From Bigelowiella natans CCMP2755 (taxonomy: Eukaryota; Cercozoa; Chlorarachniophyceae): a stretch of DNA of 64,000 bases. Made by a program: the position numbers and the translations under genes. The notes beneath the pieces are model-generated. The model was not told the origin of the DNA, did not search any database, and saw only the letters and a program-made list of their open reading frames with translations. This document shows, piece after piece, positions 11,167 through 23,429 of this stretch. The stretch is taken from contig ADNK01000149.1 of assembly GCA_000320545.1 (NCBI GenBank), forward strand, positions 62,001 through 126,000. Direction: 5' to 3'. Within the stretch, counting starts at the first letter, position 1, and every line of letters begins with the position of its first letter.

Positions 11167-13322
11167 ATGGCGGGCACAGTGGGTGGTGCCCGGAGGACAC
11201 CATCGGGAAGGAGCGGGAAGGCGGAGAGGGAGGAAGATGTCATGGAGGGGACAGGCGCGAGAGCGAAAAAAAAGCGAAAACGAAAGCGGAAAAAGCGAGA
11301 GGGGGCTGGGGACTCCAAGCCAAAAGACCGGTCAGCCGGGAGGACACCATCGGGAAGGAGCGGGAAGGCGGAGAGGGAGGAAGATGTCATGGAGGGGACA
11401 GGCGCGAGAGCGAAAAAAAAGCGAAAACGAAAGCGGAAAAAGCGAGAGGGGGCTGGGGACTCCAAGCCAAAAGACCGGTCAGCCGGGAGGACACCATCGG
11501 GAAGGAGCGGGAAGGCGGAGAGGGAGGAAGATGTCATGGAGGGGACAGGTGCGAGAGCGCCCGAAAAAAAAAAGCGAAAACGAAAGCCAAAGAAGCGAGA
11601 GGGGGCTGGGGACTCCATCAAGCCAAAAGACCGGTCAGCGGATGTTCATCCGAAAAAGAGGGCCCTTCTGGACCAGCGAGAGCAGTTGAAGCATCGTCTA
11701 CAACCAAAAGGAGACTTAGCCGAAGAGGAAATTCCTGAAAGCCATCTCAAGAAGGTATATCTAGACTCATCTTGGGAGAGCAGCATTGTAACCTGAACCA
11801 CGACTCGCGTAATACATAACAGGTAAGGTTCTACCTGTGGTGGTTTGAGGAACGTGCCAAAAAAAGATACAAGTCTCTCCAGAATGGTGGATCACTCAAG
11901 CACGTTCGTCGCGACGGTCAAAGCATTCGAGAGTTCGTACGCGAAGTGGAAGCGAAGGAGGGGGTTAACTTGTTGTATCGACTGAAATTCAATGACGAAC
12001 AAGAACTAGTCACAGTTAGATCGGGGCCGATGAAGAAGAAGACGATTTCAGGACCTAGAGCCGGAAAGCCTCATCAAATCAGGTCAGCAGCTGATGTTGA
12101 TCTCTATTCGTCGAGTAAATAGATGCGAAAATAAATGCCACGCGATATGTGACAGTACTCTCTCTTATCCTTCCTGATGTCCTTTCGCTCTCTCCCTGCT
12201 TTGAACACCTACCTCCTGTGAAGGTATGAGGTTGCATCAGCATCCTACGCAGAAATTGAGGGCCTCGTCAACGATATGATACAGTGGAGAATTCCGAACG
12301 TGTGGTCGGTTGCAAATCATCGTTTTTTTCTAAAATGATTATTGTATGAAGAGGAAGGGGCTGATTGATAGAAGTTCCAAAGATTGACTAAACGAGCTTT
12401 TAAGTTATAGATGAAGCACACATCTTCGTTTCATTTCGATTATTCCATTTAAATTTAAGGGTGAGGAGGACGGAGGGCGTAATGTCCCAACACGTACATG
12501 CACGCATATCTTTTTATTATCGCCAAGAATATATGGAGATATGTCTACTATATTCTTTTTCCCTTAGTAATTATTGCCTCTCCCTCCTCTTCATTAATTT
12601 CATTTCACTAGGGCCGAGGAGGTGGAAAGGCTGAAATCTGTTGAAAAGGAAGAGCTGTTGGCTGCACCCTCGCTGCAATTGATGTCGCTCCCGTATCTCA
12701 GGGAACTTTGCAAACTCAGAGGTAAAGACGATGATGATGATGACACGGATTATGCAAATGACCATGATGAAAAAGAGAAAGAGAAATGCAAGACAGATAG
12801 ACAACAACGAAGAGAGAAAGAAATCATATGTATTATGTGTCTTCATTTATCGGTATGTAGCAGAGGTTGACAGGATAATCTCCTCTCCCTCCCCCCTCCC
12901 CCTCCCCCCCCCTCTCTCTTCCGACCACCCACGCTTCCTCGCACACACTCTACTTCTCAATCGACCCACAGGCCTCCGAAGTAGTGGTTCCAATCGTGAG
13001 ATACTTCTCGAAATTTTGCAGGATGATATTAAACCCGGGGTAGTATATATTATTATGTGTTTTCTCATTATATTGTCCTCCTCATATCCGTCCTCGTCGT
13101 CGTCCTACTCTACGCGTTCGACTTATTATGCTTGAATGTTCTTTACTTCCGTGTCTTGTCCTTGTTCCCCCCGCCATCTCCACCTCTGCTATAACAACCG
13201 TGCCTGTGCAGTGTTTGCCACGGCCTAATCGGATACAATTGGTGACGAGCAAAAAAGCTAAGACGGGTGAAGCGGCGATGTCCAAGCAGAAAATGGTGGA
13301 AATCAATCTCATTTCGGGGTAG
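11167..13322 (+). CDS. SAP-domain protein with a basic repeat N terminus
   Basis: Six exons keep frame: 11167-11754, 11823-12082, 12224-12304, 12612-12721, 12972-13039 and 13212-13322 (TAG), about 405 aa. Residues ~10-160 are three copies of a 49-residue unit rich in K, R, E and G (core GTGARAKKKRKRKRKKREGA), resembling a nuclear localisation signal. The middle reads VRFYLWWFEERAKKRYKSLQ and EGLVNDMIQWRIPNVW. The C-terminal ~35 residues, split over exons 4 and 5, fit a SAP motif (LPYLRELCKLRGLRSSG, then REILLEIL), a two-helix DNA or RNA binding unit. The sequence suggests a nuclear nucleic-acid-binding protein; I cannot name an orthologue. Start: first in-frame ATG before the repeats. Confidence 0.72.
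11194..11634 (+). repeat. Coding minisatellite, three 147-bp units
   Basis: Units begin at 11194, 11341 and 11488. The first two appear identical over 147 bp. The third has small differences, including in-frame insertions near 11563 and 11617. The period is 49 codons, so the frame is kept. Confidence 0.95.
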
Positions 13323-13385
13323 CTCGACTAAGAAACCAAAAGCTATATTTGGAAATAAATAACTCACACACACACACATAAAGTT

Positions 13386-13391
<6 letters not shown>

Positions 13392-13429
<38 letters not shown>

Positions 13430-13532
13430 ATATATGTTTATCGTCATCATCATCATCATCGCCACATGATTAGTAGTGGCAGTACACCAACAATCCAACC
13501 CCATCAACTAGGTTCAGATGATTTATGCTGAC

Positions 13533-13571
<39 letters not shown>
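13392..13571. repeat. (TA)n tracts
   Basis: Two long TA runs (13392-13428 and 13540-13571) with a (CAT)n run between them, in the spacer before the TAF1A-like gene. The region 13323-13959 otherwise shows no supported exon. Confidence 0.85.
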
Positions 13572-13574
<3 letters not shown>

Positions 13575-13959
13575 AAACTACGATAGGAAAGCGACAACTG
13601 CTCGTACTCGTGCAGTGTCAACTAAAAGACGAAGGTCTATTACCACTATTATGCCTATACTTGTTGGCGGTAGGAGGAGGAGGAGGAGGAGGAATGATGG
13701 TAGTTGTGACGATAATACCGTAATAGTAACTGCAACAAGGGTTATTCATGTCATCGTGGGTGCCTTGTTTCTGTGGAAGGTTTTATCGATGCTTCTGAGT
13801 AGTAGCACCGATAAAATTTGGGTGACACATCATGTATCTTTCGAAAGAGAACGTGGTCGACATGTGGCTACGCATGGCAGATGAAAGTCTATCGAATTGA
13901 CGCCGTGGTTATCAATAATAACAACAACAACAACAACAACAACAACCCCAAAACGCAGG

Positions 13960-14361
13960 ATGCATATGCGGTACGACCGGATAGGATATCTCCCTGTAAG
14001 ATTATCTGTTAATGCTGATGCTGCTGCTGCTGCTGATGATGATGGTGATGATAATGATGATGAAGGGGGGAAATGGAAGAAAGAAAGGGAAGGGGGAAAA
14101 GAAGAAGGAATATCCATTCAAACGCACTCGTGGTGTTGCTACTACTACTACTACTACTACTTAGACGTGACATGTAAGCGACTCTATGCGTTATATTGTA
14201 GCAGTATACATTGGCATCATTGTTATTCATACTGTAGGTGCGTGAAATCCTCCCAAATGTTTTGACTCTTCTGGAAAGCGCATTGTTATCACGAGACTGG
14301 CCGACGGTTTCGAGTACTCCGTTAGAATAGCATGGGCATACATCACACACAAGCACACACA

Positions 14362-14426
<65 letters not shown>

Positions 14427-14805
14427 AGACAAAGACACAGACACACACTTGGCGGCAGCGATGTTATATACCTCCCTTCCGTGAGATGGCGGGACTACTC
14501 CTCATCTTTCTCGCCCCCTCCCCCCTTGGTTTTTTATTGGTCTTTCAGGAAGCATCCTGGTACTAGACAAATGCTACGATTTCTTACCACAGGTAGTCGT
14601 ACTGCCATCATCGCTCTGCTTCTCCTCTCCCTCCTCCATCCACTACTCTCTTATTTTATTGCATGGGGGGCCATGTTTTATGGCCTTCTTATTCTTCTTC
14701 TTTCTCTACTTCTTCTTCCTAGGAGCTGCTTGAGACATTGTTGGAACTTCACCGTTGCTTTCGGTGAGTTGTATTGTAGTCGTCTTTTTTTAAGTCAGTA
14801 GGTGG

Positions 14806-14839
<34 letters not shown>

Positions 14840-15384
14840 ATTGGTGGGGGTCGTGGTGGTGGCGGTAAGGCAGCAGATCAGATTGGGAATGATGATGGTG
14901 ATGATGGTGACGGCTGGGTACTAATCGATCATTTGAGAAGGAGAGAGGGAGGGGGGAGGGGAGAAACAGACATGTTAACTCCTCGATTGATCGTCTCGTC
15001 TGTGTTATGTTATTACAGGCCTTCCCTGACAAAGAACCTTCTACAAACTATGAGTATATGCCTATGAAACCATCCTTCACATGCAACGAGGAAGGGCCAC
15101 GGGAGGGAGATTGATCGATTACTTGTGCAAACAAATTTCTTGAAGAAACAACTGGCGCATAGCTCTCCGCACTGATTATCACCCCTTTGTAGCAAAAAAA
15201 ATATTAAAGAAATTACGAAACGCTCGGTTTTTATCCTCTACAGGAGGCACAAATAATCACATCAACAAGCGCAAAGTATCCCTCGAGCTCGCATATGCGC
15301 TGATCGCAGGTGATGGTGGTGATGGCGATGATAATGATAATGGAGACAGTGATGAGCATGATGATGTAAAGCATCACGACACAC

Positions 15385-15423
<39 letters not shown>

Positions 15424-15861
15424 CTCTCCACAAAGAGAATATGGACATTTGACACTAGAATTGGCTCAGTGAAGTCTTTGAGAGATTATGATGATGATGA
15501 TGATGATGATGATGGTGATAACAAGGACTCTCTTTCTCTTTCATTGCACCATCACACTATCATTGTAATATCTCCTAACACTTTGCGCATATGATGTACT
15601 GTCGTTGTCGTTCTCATACTTCTACCAGTCGCTACCACACTACTCCTTTCCTAATCTTGTTATCGCTGCTGCGTGTCACGACTACTTATCAGAAGGCCGA
15701 TGGGGCGAAGCCGTGCGAGACCTGAGGGAGCATGTTTCTGTAAACTAAACCAACCACCCGAAAACTACTTAACAACACACGCAAGAATAATGTGTAGTCA
15801 TAATCCCTTAATATATTTATATATATAAATATAAATATATATGTATATCTGTGTGTATGTG

Positions 15862-15904
<43 letters not shown>

Positions 15905-16098
15905 TTGCTATATGCAAGTGTGAATATGTATATGTGTGCAATAAATTTCGTCCACGCACATGCAGCCCTACCACTCATCCTCTCTCTCTCACTCACCCAC
16001 TCGTTGTTTAAGTGGTAGTACATTCATAATGTTGTCATCATCCGCAGCATCGATACATGCGCAACTTACCGGAGGCTTACTGGTAGTAGTAGTAGCAT

Positions 16099-16131
<33 letters not shown>

Positions 16132-16557
16132 ATGGTAGTAATTTCTTAAAAACATACCCATCGAATGTTAATTTAATACCCTGGAGGTCAAAAAGATGGG
16201 AAAGGGAGAGGGGGGGGACAAGAGGGACGAAGACAGGCAATATATTGCTACAGCAGTAGAAGCAATAGCAGAACGGCAGCATTATGTATATATGTGCTGT
16301 ATACGTTCGTCCCCCCCTCCTCCTCCTCCTCCTCCTCCTCGTCACTGCTCATAATACCGTAGTTTGCTGGGAGTTGCTTCCTATAGCTTAGCAGAGGAGG
16401 TGGCTTGCGAGAAACTGCGCACTTCTCGGAACAGATCGCGTATTATGAGACAGGTGCCGGAGTTAGCCATGTATATTATTACTAGTAGTAGTCGCCACAC
16501 TAGTAAGAGAACAATGTGTGATAAGTTGCACACATCGCCTCACTCACTGTTTGCTTG

Positions 16558-16607
<50 letters not shown>

Positions 16608-16759
16608 ATGTGCAGGACAAATCTATGAGATTGGCTCGGAGAAACCTTGCCACGTCAGTCAGAGACGAATCAGAAGATTCATGATAATGGCAATGATGGA
16701 TGTGTTTCACGCGAATATAAATTAATTAATAACATGTATATTAGTTAATATATACTATG

Positions 16760-16792
<33 letters not shown>

Positions 16793-17595
16793 TCTTCATA
16801 ATCATGCCAATTACATACTAGTGCGGTAGAATTCTTCGGTAAATCGCTGAGGCTCTTGCGAGAGACAGAGGGACTTGCAGAAGCACAGAAGCGTTATTAT
16901 CAACGTAAAGCTGCGAAAGCTGAGCGGCGGCAGTATGGCAACGGAGACGTACATGACGATGAGGTATGTGAGAATCTCCGCCCACTGTCGCACTGCGGGA
17001 TGTAGATCTCTTTTTAGATGATCGGAATCATCCGAAAAAAAAGTGGGCAGCGATGAAAAAGCGATGACGCGACCAGTCTATCTGATTGAGGGCGCCTACA
17101 TGCGACGAGGCAGCCCTTCATAGCAATGTTCATAGTAGTGGGGGGGGGGGATGCAATGCTAATCAATACACGTGTCCTCTGCTTACACCTCCTTCTTCTA
17201 CCGTACGACGAATGTGCTCAGGCTGGTCTACTATTCCATGGCGAGGGACAGAGACGATTGTCAGGCTTCCTTTCCTTCGATTTCTTTGTTCTTCCAAATC
17301 AACAAACACAGCGAGGGCGATATGTGATGCGCATCATCTAGTATATGTTAATGAACTCATCGGTATCCTCCCTAACATCCCATATTCAAGGTACAAAAAG
17401 AGGACTGATCGCCTCGCTAAAGCAGTCACATCCCGATCTAGAAAGGATCATAGAAGCAATAGCAATAATAATGCTGATAATCCTAATAATAATGGTGATG
17501 ATGGTGGCGACGGTGATGCTAGCCGCTGCTCTTCTTCGCTTAATCTACCTTGGCGCCTAAACGCCGAGTTCCCAAAAGGGAATGGAACTGAACCG

Positions 17596-17634
<39 letters not shown>

Positions 17635-19895
17635 AAGAGACGGGAGATAATGGAATCTGTGTCATGACGTCACTCGCTCACAAGGCACTATATTATTAGA
17701 TGCTATAGCATCATTTTCTCTTGCTTTCCTTCTTAAATACCATACAGATCATCATTCTCATGGATGTAGCAGCAAATTGATAATATCGGTCGACAGGTTA
17801 CCTCAACAGCGGCTCCCCGTGCTATTCTCTGCTGTTACCTCTATCGAATTGCAAGATGGCCTATTGCATACAGCAAGGCGATTTCCGCCAGAACAAAGGT
17901 TGTGCACTACCCCCATCGTAATCATTACCATCATTATTATCATCATATTCTTGTTTGTTGGCCGTGTTCTGCCTCTGGGACTTGTGGCGTGAGGGCGTGT
18001 GTGTGTGGGGGGGGGGGGGGGGGGGGGGTTGGCGGCGATGATGATGTCTCGTACATTTCACTCTCCAGGGGAAGGCCAGCCTATTGCTCCGTGATCTTTT
18101 TTTTGAGGAGGCGAGGAAATATGCTGCTGTTGATGGAGAAGGCAGGGACAACAAAGGTCTTCAGCAGCAACTGGGGGAGGAAAAGGAGGAGGAAAAGGAG
18201 GAGGAAAAGGAGGAGAAGGAGGATGAGGACAGTAGCGAGGATGATCAGAAGAAGACAATAGAAGGCAAACCAATATTACATCGTCCGCCACGACCTCAAC
18301 TCCCAAAGCCGTGCCTACCCCCAGATCTGCTGTTCTGCGCATTTTGCTTAGATGGTGCGTGGAGGAGGAGAATCAGCAGCAGCGCCAGCAGCAGAAGAAG
18401 AACACGGAGAAGAAGAAGAAGAAAAGTAGCAGGCATGGTGAGGATGATGATGGTGGTGGTGGTAGCAGTCAAGAAAGCAGTAATGATGAAGATGATGATG
18501 AATCCGATAGTGATGACGATGATGACGACGACAGTGACGATAGCGACAATGAGGACGATGACGAAGACCATAAAGAAGGGGAGGGGACGAATAGAGTAAG
18601 GGAACGTAATAGTGCTGGTAGTCCTTCTTCTTCTGTATTACTATCGTTTTCCATGGCGGCAATAGAGGCTGCTCGCAGAGTGCTTAGAATAGATCCAGTC
18701 AATGACGAAGGTAAAGCATCAATGAATGATTGATACCAGCAGCTAGTAGTGAGAAGAAGAAGGAGATGAAGAAGGAGTAGAAGAATGGAAAAGAAGGAGG
18801 GCCTCGGCCATCATCATCATTATTTGATTCGTGCAGCCAGCCAAATTTTCCTCCTCCTCTCCTCTTCCTCCTTGTCATTTTCATCATATCCACATCCTTC
18901 TCACAAACTATTTTCATGATCGGCTTCTTCTTCTCCTTTATCATCTTCTCCCTCTTCTTCTGCTTTTTCTTCTCAGCCCTCAATCAATTACTGCTGGCTC
19001 ATCATCAGAGGTATGCTTTACACACATACATGCAGCTACTCAATCAGCCAGGAGAATGAGAATGCAAGAAGAGGAAGAAGGAGAAGAACCACATTCTTGA
19101 TGTTTCCTCTATATCATCCCAACAGTTTATTTCATGTTGTTTTCTATTAGGAACCCTTCCTCCTCCTCCTTTTCCCTTCCTTCTGATTCTGCAAACCCGT
19201 CCTTATCGCTGGCGGGTCATCCAGAGATAAACCGGGAATTAGAGTGTGTGGAGGCAATCGCGAGCCGAATGGATTATGGCGCCACAACGATCACTGTAAC
19301 AACAGCAGCACCAACCACAGTTAATAGTAAAAGCAGGAGGTTGTCATCGTCATCTTCATCGTCACCATCACCATCGTCGCTGTCGTCCGTATCCTGCTGG
19401 ACCATTCTAAGTTCTCATCTTCTGAGTCTGAAAAAGATGCTGCAGCAGCTGCAGAAGCAGGCCAGTCAAAAGGGCTCCTCCACCTCCTCTTCGAAGGAGT
19501 GTGTGCCGTCTTTTCCTCTCCCAGAAGATGCAAGATTTGCATTCCAGGACAGGGTAATAGGGAGGTCGGGGATCGGAACCTAATTTTCTAAAAAAAAAAT
19601 GGTTTTTTTAAATATGTACATGCGCACATTATTTGTTCCGAGTCCATCAATATCTCCCCCCTATTCTGGGACCTCTTCCCCACTTTTTACCGAAAGTTGA
19701 AGCAAATCTTCCGTGCAGTTTGCGGCTTTCAACTAACCCTCAACCTTCAACTGCTGTCAGTACGACTGGTGGATGCGAAGCGGACAGCATTTCGGCTGCA
19801 TGCGAGCGGACGCGAGCACTGCGACTTCTGATAAGAATAATTGGGAGCAGGCACGACACAAGTGCAGAAGACTAATAGAGGAGATTTTTTGGTAG
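13960..19895 (+). CDS. TAF1A-like RNA polymerase I factor (SL1 subunit), tentative
   Basis: Eleven 5' exons keep phase: 13960-13995, 14238-14313, 14549-14592, 14723-14763, 15019-15053, 15244-15309, 15693-15739, 16048-16082, 16363-16453, 16616-16653 and 16822-16963. A terminal exon runs 19761-19895 (TAG). The protein begins MHMRYDRIGYLPVREILPNV and is rich in helices. The segments KVSLELAYALIAEGRWGEAV and YDWWMRSGQHFG...NNWEQARHKC resemble the helical-repeat core and the WW-x-x-x-HF C terminus of TAF1A, the TBP-associated factor of Pol I initiation. Exons between 17086 and 19560 are not resolved. Candidates read NLPWRLNAEFPKGNGTEP, KASLLLRDLFFEEARKYA followed by an E/K/D-rich linker, and MAAIEAARRVLRIDPVNDE. 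Introns are full of microsatellites. The family call rests on remembered motifs only. Confidence 0.42.
14350..14434. repeat. (CA)n(GA)n tract in an intron
   Basis: Lies between two exons of the TAF1A-like gene. Similar intronic tracts in this gene are at 14806-14840 (ATC)n, 15391-15425 (CT)n, 15868-15898 (GT)n, 16087-16131 (TAG)n, 16561-16607 (CT)n(GT)n, 16766-16792 (GT)n and 17599-17631 (GA)n. Confidence 0.9.
18007..18028 (+). repeat. Run of 22 guanines
   Basis: A homopolymer of 22 G follows a short GT run, in a presumed intron of the TAF1A-like gene. Length is likely unstable in cells and in sequencing. Confidence 0.95.
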
Positions 19896-20567
19896 CACGT
19901 ATTATCTCTTGCCACTATCGGCTTGACCATATGTAACGCCAATGAAATCTTATCCTCCCAAGCGTAGCCGTGAACGCTTCCTGGCATGACATCTACGTGT
20001 ACGGCTCCGCAGCTAGTCTACACATCGAATAGCATCGCATGTGCGTGTTCGTTGTCATAAAATATGTAGCGTAACACATGTACGTGCGTAGACGTACGGC
20101 ATCTAAATTTGCCATACTAAAAGACTCCTATCTTGTCAGATGAATTGGCTGTAGCCTAGCTAGCTAGCAAAGCTACACTAATAGATGCTGTTCACGGGAT
20201 AGCTTTATTTGCTGTTTGTAGCAGTGCTATTACACCGCACGCACACTGAATTACATTAGATTCTTTTTTCCTGTTTGTACGTATAATGCGTGTACAGCTA
20301 GCATATGCTCATACAACAACGAGCGCTTTGATAGCTATAGCAAGTACGCAATGATTTACAATGCGCACTTCATTATTCGTTTATAGCTGTACCGATTTGT
20401 CTAATGATTGTGAGCGCAGGAGCGCGGCGCGCGGATATAAGTGCGTAACTAGTAGGGGGGTGAGGCGCAAGAAGTGTATTCACCAAGCACTTTTTTAGTT
20501 CAAACTATAGACAATCTCGGTTCGCAGAAACATGCTCCTGCATCCTGCTGCCGACTACCTAAGTTTT
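19896..20567. other. 3' spacer between convergent genes
   Basis: No exon is supported. The central part (about 19990-20420) is rich in CTAG, GCTAGC, ACATGT and TACGTA words, like the other 3' spacers. Confidence 0.55.
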
Positions 20568-21461
20568 TCATTCTTCTACGACTTTCCACGTAATTTTCCG
20601 GGTGCCTCGAATCTTACGTACTCTATCTACCATTTCCTTCTTTTCCTCATCATACACCTGTTCTCGTTCTCCCCTGAAAGTCAATACACCCCATGCTCGA
20701 GGAGAAGCCTGTATGTGAAACAGAAATAAATCATATATATTATGGGCAGCATCAACTGCTGCAGCGTACCCTTGCGACAATCTTGGTTTTCGTGACTTCC
20801 CAGAAACAAGGCTCTGGGTATCTGTCCCATAATTCACGGGTTACCTATGAAATAATGGCGTAGGTCAGGGGTACAACAACTTATTTATACACGTTGCCAA
20901 CAGCGAGAGAAGAAAACATACAGAATTACCTTAAGTCCCTCACCGACCCTCTCAATATGCACTGGGCTATTTGGCTTTTCCTAATCATCGGGTGAAACAG
21001 AGAAGTCATCATCATACTTTTTCATACTGCAGAGATCGAAAACAAATGTTCTTCACCTCGTTCATCTCCTTGTGCTTCTCGTGGATGATCTTCCACAGTG
21101 TCGGCTGATAAATAAGAATGCATCTGTCACAACACCGGTCCGAAATTGCGGAAGAATGAAACGAATACAAATAACGCTGAGCTACCTTTTCGATCTGACT
21201 GTCCGGGAAGTGGTTGCTTTGAGTGTAGCGTGCAAAGACCCGTTTCTTAACAACACCGAACTCATCCTCCTCCTCTACCTGCTCAGCCTGTGCCTGATCC
21301 GAGAAAATTCGACGAGGGACGGTTATCATGGCATTTGTCCTCCACCGAAGAAAGCGAAGGGGGGCTTGAGGTTGGGCCATAGCTGCAGCCCTGACAACCG
21401 GTGCCGTCGTTGCTGCGGTCCTACACCGCACAAGAAGCGCTTGGCGCAGGTGGTGCGCCAT
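20568..21461 (-). CDS. MRPS34: Mitochondrial small-subunit ribosomal protein mS34
   Basis: Five minus-strand exons, 5' to 3': 21186-21461, 21018-21104, 20930-20980, 20770-20844 and 20568-20708 (TGA), 209 aa. The first exon opens with an Arg/Ala-rich, acid-free stretch (MAHHLRQALLVRCRTAATTA), typical of a mitochondrial presequence. The core VTRELWDRYPEPCFWEVTKT followed by RAWGVLTFRG matches the mS34 signature of human MRPS34 (VTRKSW...EPCYW, then KAWGILTFKG). mS34 is a mitoribosomal small-subunit protein with no bacterial counterpart. The intron 20981-21017 is only 37 nt. The gene is divergent from the ABHD11-like gene with 147 bp between start codons. Confidence 0.85.
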
Positions 21462-21608
21462 GGGTCTCTACTACTCTCGCTTGTGACGGAGACAGAAAAT
21501 AAGTGTGAAAACAAGGCAATTTTTATGTGCGACAACGATTTTTTAAGGAATCGAGCCAAGGTTCTTCCTGGTCAATGAACTAGACGTAGAGGAGTCATTC
21601 CGTTCCGA
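21462..21608. promoter_or_regulatory. Divergent promoter of two mitochondrial-protein genes
   Basis: Only 147 bp separate the start codons of mS34 (-) and the ABHD11-like hydrolase (+). Both products have presequence-like N termini, so co-regulation from a shared promoter is plausible. No specific element is recognised. Confidence 0.45.
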
Positions 21609-21616
21609 ATGGCTGC

Positions 21617-21648
<32 letters not shown>

Positions 21649-22927
21649 GCAAGTGGGCTGCCCGGCGGATCAGGGCCTCCCTGACGTCGTGCTGGAAGCC
21701 AAAGACCCCACGTGTCCAGCGGCAGCGCAGATCGATCTCCTCCTCAGGAATCAAGGCTCTTCCCATTAACTTTCGTATTGCTCTCGATGGAAAGGACCTT
21801 CCAGCAGGGTCAGGCATACCCAGTAGCACGTCGAACAAACTACCACTCGTTGTTGTCCATGGTCTCCTAGGCTCCGGACCAAACATGAGGCAGTTCACGC
21901 TGAATCCATCAATATCTGGGGATCGTCCTGTCGTACGAGTCGACCTACGTAATCACGGCTTAAGTCCTCATAGCGATGTGATGTCTACAGAGGCTATGGC
22001 TCATGATCTTATTCAGCTTCTCGATGATCTTAACCTGGAGGAGGCCCTTTTTCTTGGTAGTCATAAGGGACACAGACTTTCCCTCCCCTCCTAAAAACTT
22101 GATTCTCTTCTGAACGGAAACCGAATCTCATCATTACAGGTCACTCACTCGGGGGCCGGGCAGCAATGGCAGCAGCACTGCTCGTAGGACTTACTATTTT
22201 TCCTTGAATCTAACCAGCCAATCCCAAACAACGCACATTCAAGAAAATGGATTGTCTTCTACTTGACATTATATTGGATGTTGTATATTCTTGCTGTCTT
22301 TCGCCTCTCCTCCCCTCCTCTCCCTCCTCCTCCCTAACACAGTTCCCCGAGTAGAGTGAAGGCCCTCATTGCATCTGACATCGCACCTGTACAATACACT
22401 GAAGACGACCATGCGGATCCGGGCACCTCCCTCCGTGGCATTACGGATTCAATGGCAGCCCTTGATCTTTCGCTGATTAACACGCGTAAAGATGCGATGG
22501 AGAGGCTTGCTGTGCGTATTCCGAACCCGGCAATTTGTGGCTTCGTCCTAATGAACCTTGAGAAAAGCAAAGATGGAGGTTGGCAGTGGAAATGCAACCT
22601 GGAGGTGCTGCGACGATCGCTTAACAAGTGGGATAATTTTGCTACGATGATAGATCACGGCAGCTCATATTCAGGTCCGACCCTCTTCGTGAAAGGGGGG
22701 CGCTCAGCGTACATTCAGCCTGAAAACGCACAGCACATGGACGCAATCCAGACGCTATTTCCAGGATATGAAATTGAAACAATCAAAGATGCTGGCCATT
22801 GGATACATGCGGAGAAACCCAAGGAGTTTGTACAAGTAGCAGAAAGGTAGAGTTTGTGGTCTATCGAATGTCAATGCTCTAATGATTCTTTTTTGAATAC
22901 ACTAGCTTTCTTAACAAGATCGACTGA
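21609..22927 (+). CDS. ABHD11-like alpha/beta hydrolase, probably mitochondrial
   Basis: Exons 21609-22056, 22140-22183, 22343-22846 and 22906-22927 (TGA), about 338 aa. The N terminus is Ala/Arg-rich (AAGKWAARRIRASLTS), like a mitochondrial presequence. Family motifs: VVVHGLLGSGPN (oxyanion region), VDLRNHGLSPHS, the nucleophile elbow GHSLGG spanning exons 1 and 2, SDIAPVQY after it, and GHWIHAEKP carrying the catalytic His. This order is that of ABHD11, a mitochondrial serine hydrolase linked to 2-oxoglutarate dehydrogenase and lipoylation. Exon 2 to exon 3 is out of frame by one base: exon 3 opens TTCCCCGAG, and one C fewer (22345-22348) would give the expected FPSRVKALI. That may be an assembly error or a real break. 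The other junctions are in phase. Confidence 0.85.
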
Positions 22928-23429
22928 TTGCTTTTCAATGTGCGAAGATCACATTGCAGGAGATCTAAGTAGCGGTGTACGCAGAATTTAGTTTTCCAAG
23001 ATATTGTAAAATATCGTAGATATTGCGACGGTAATTTCTCAAATAGACCACGATGGCTCAGTCTATATAATGTGCGATGACGAGCGATAATTCAAGTATC
23101 TACCATGAGCATACGCTTTCTCCACGCACAAGAATTTGTATCGTATGCATGCATGTTACATATTTTTTTATCTCAAAAATTGCATGCTATCATTTGCTGT
23201 CATGTAAATACATGAGCGTCATGGCAATGAAGTAGGATCATGTAAGTAGAATTTGCGCGCGATGCCACTATTGTTACATTACCTCGCTCTAGACCTACAA
23301 TGCACGATCGCAATCGAGTATCCGCAATATGTGCGTGTGTGTACGTATATTTTGAAAAGCTTGGTACTTTAAGAACTCAAACTTATATTGCGTCATCCAT
23401 AAAAGATACTAGCCGAGGTATGCACTCGA
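22928..23429. other. Spacer between convergent genes
   Basis: AT-rich noncoding DNA with ATGCATG and TACATG words. No exon is supported. Confidence 0.5.

Noticed and set aside
11019-11621. Minus-strand 200-codon ORF with repeated Phe/Arg-rich segments
   Set aside because: It is the antisense shadow of the coding minisatellite of the SAP gene.
16616-16683. Stop codon at 16681-16683 as the end of a separate gene
   Set aside because: A donor at 16653/16654 joins in phase to the exon at 16822, giving a continuous helical sequence, so the stop lies in an intron.
17086-19560. TCF25/Rqc1 as the identity of the central part of the TAF1A-like gene
   Set aside because: The order of similar segments is reversed relative to TCF25, and the acidic-basic N terminus of that family is missing.
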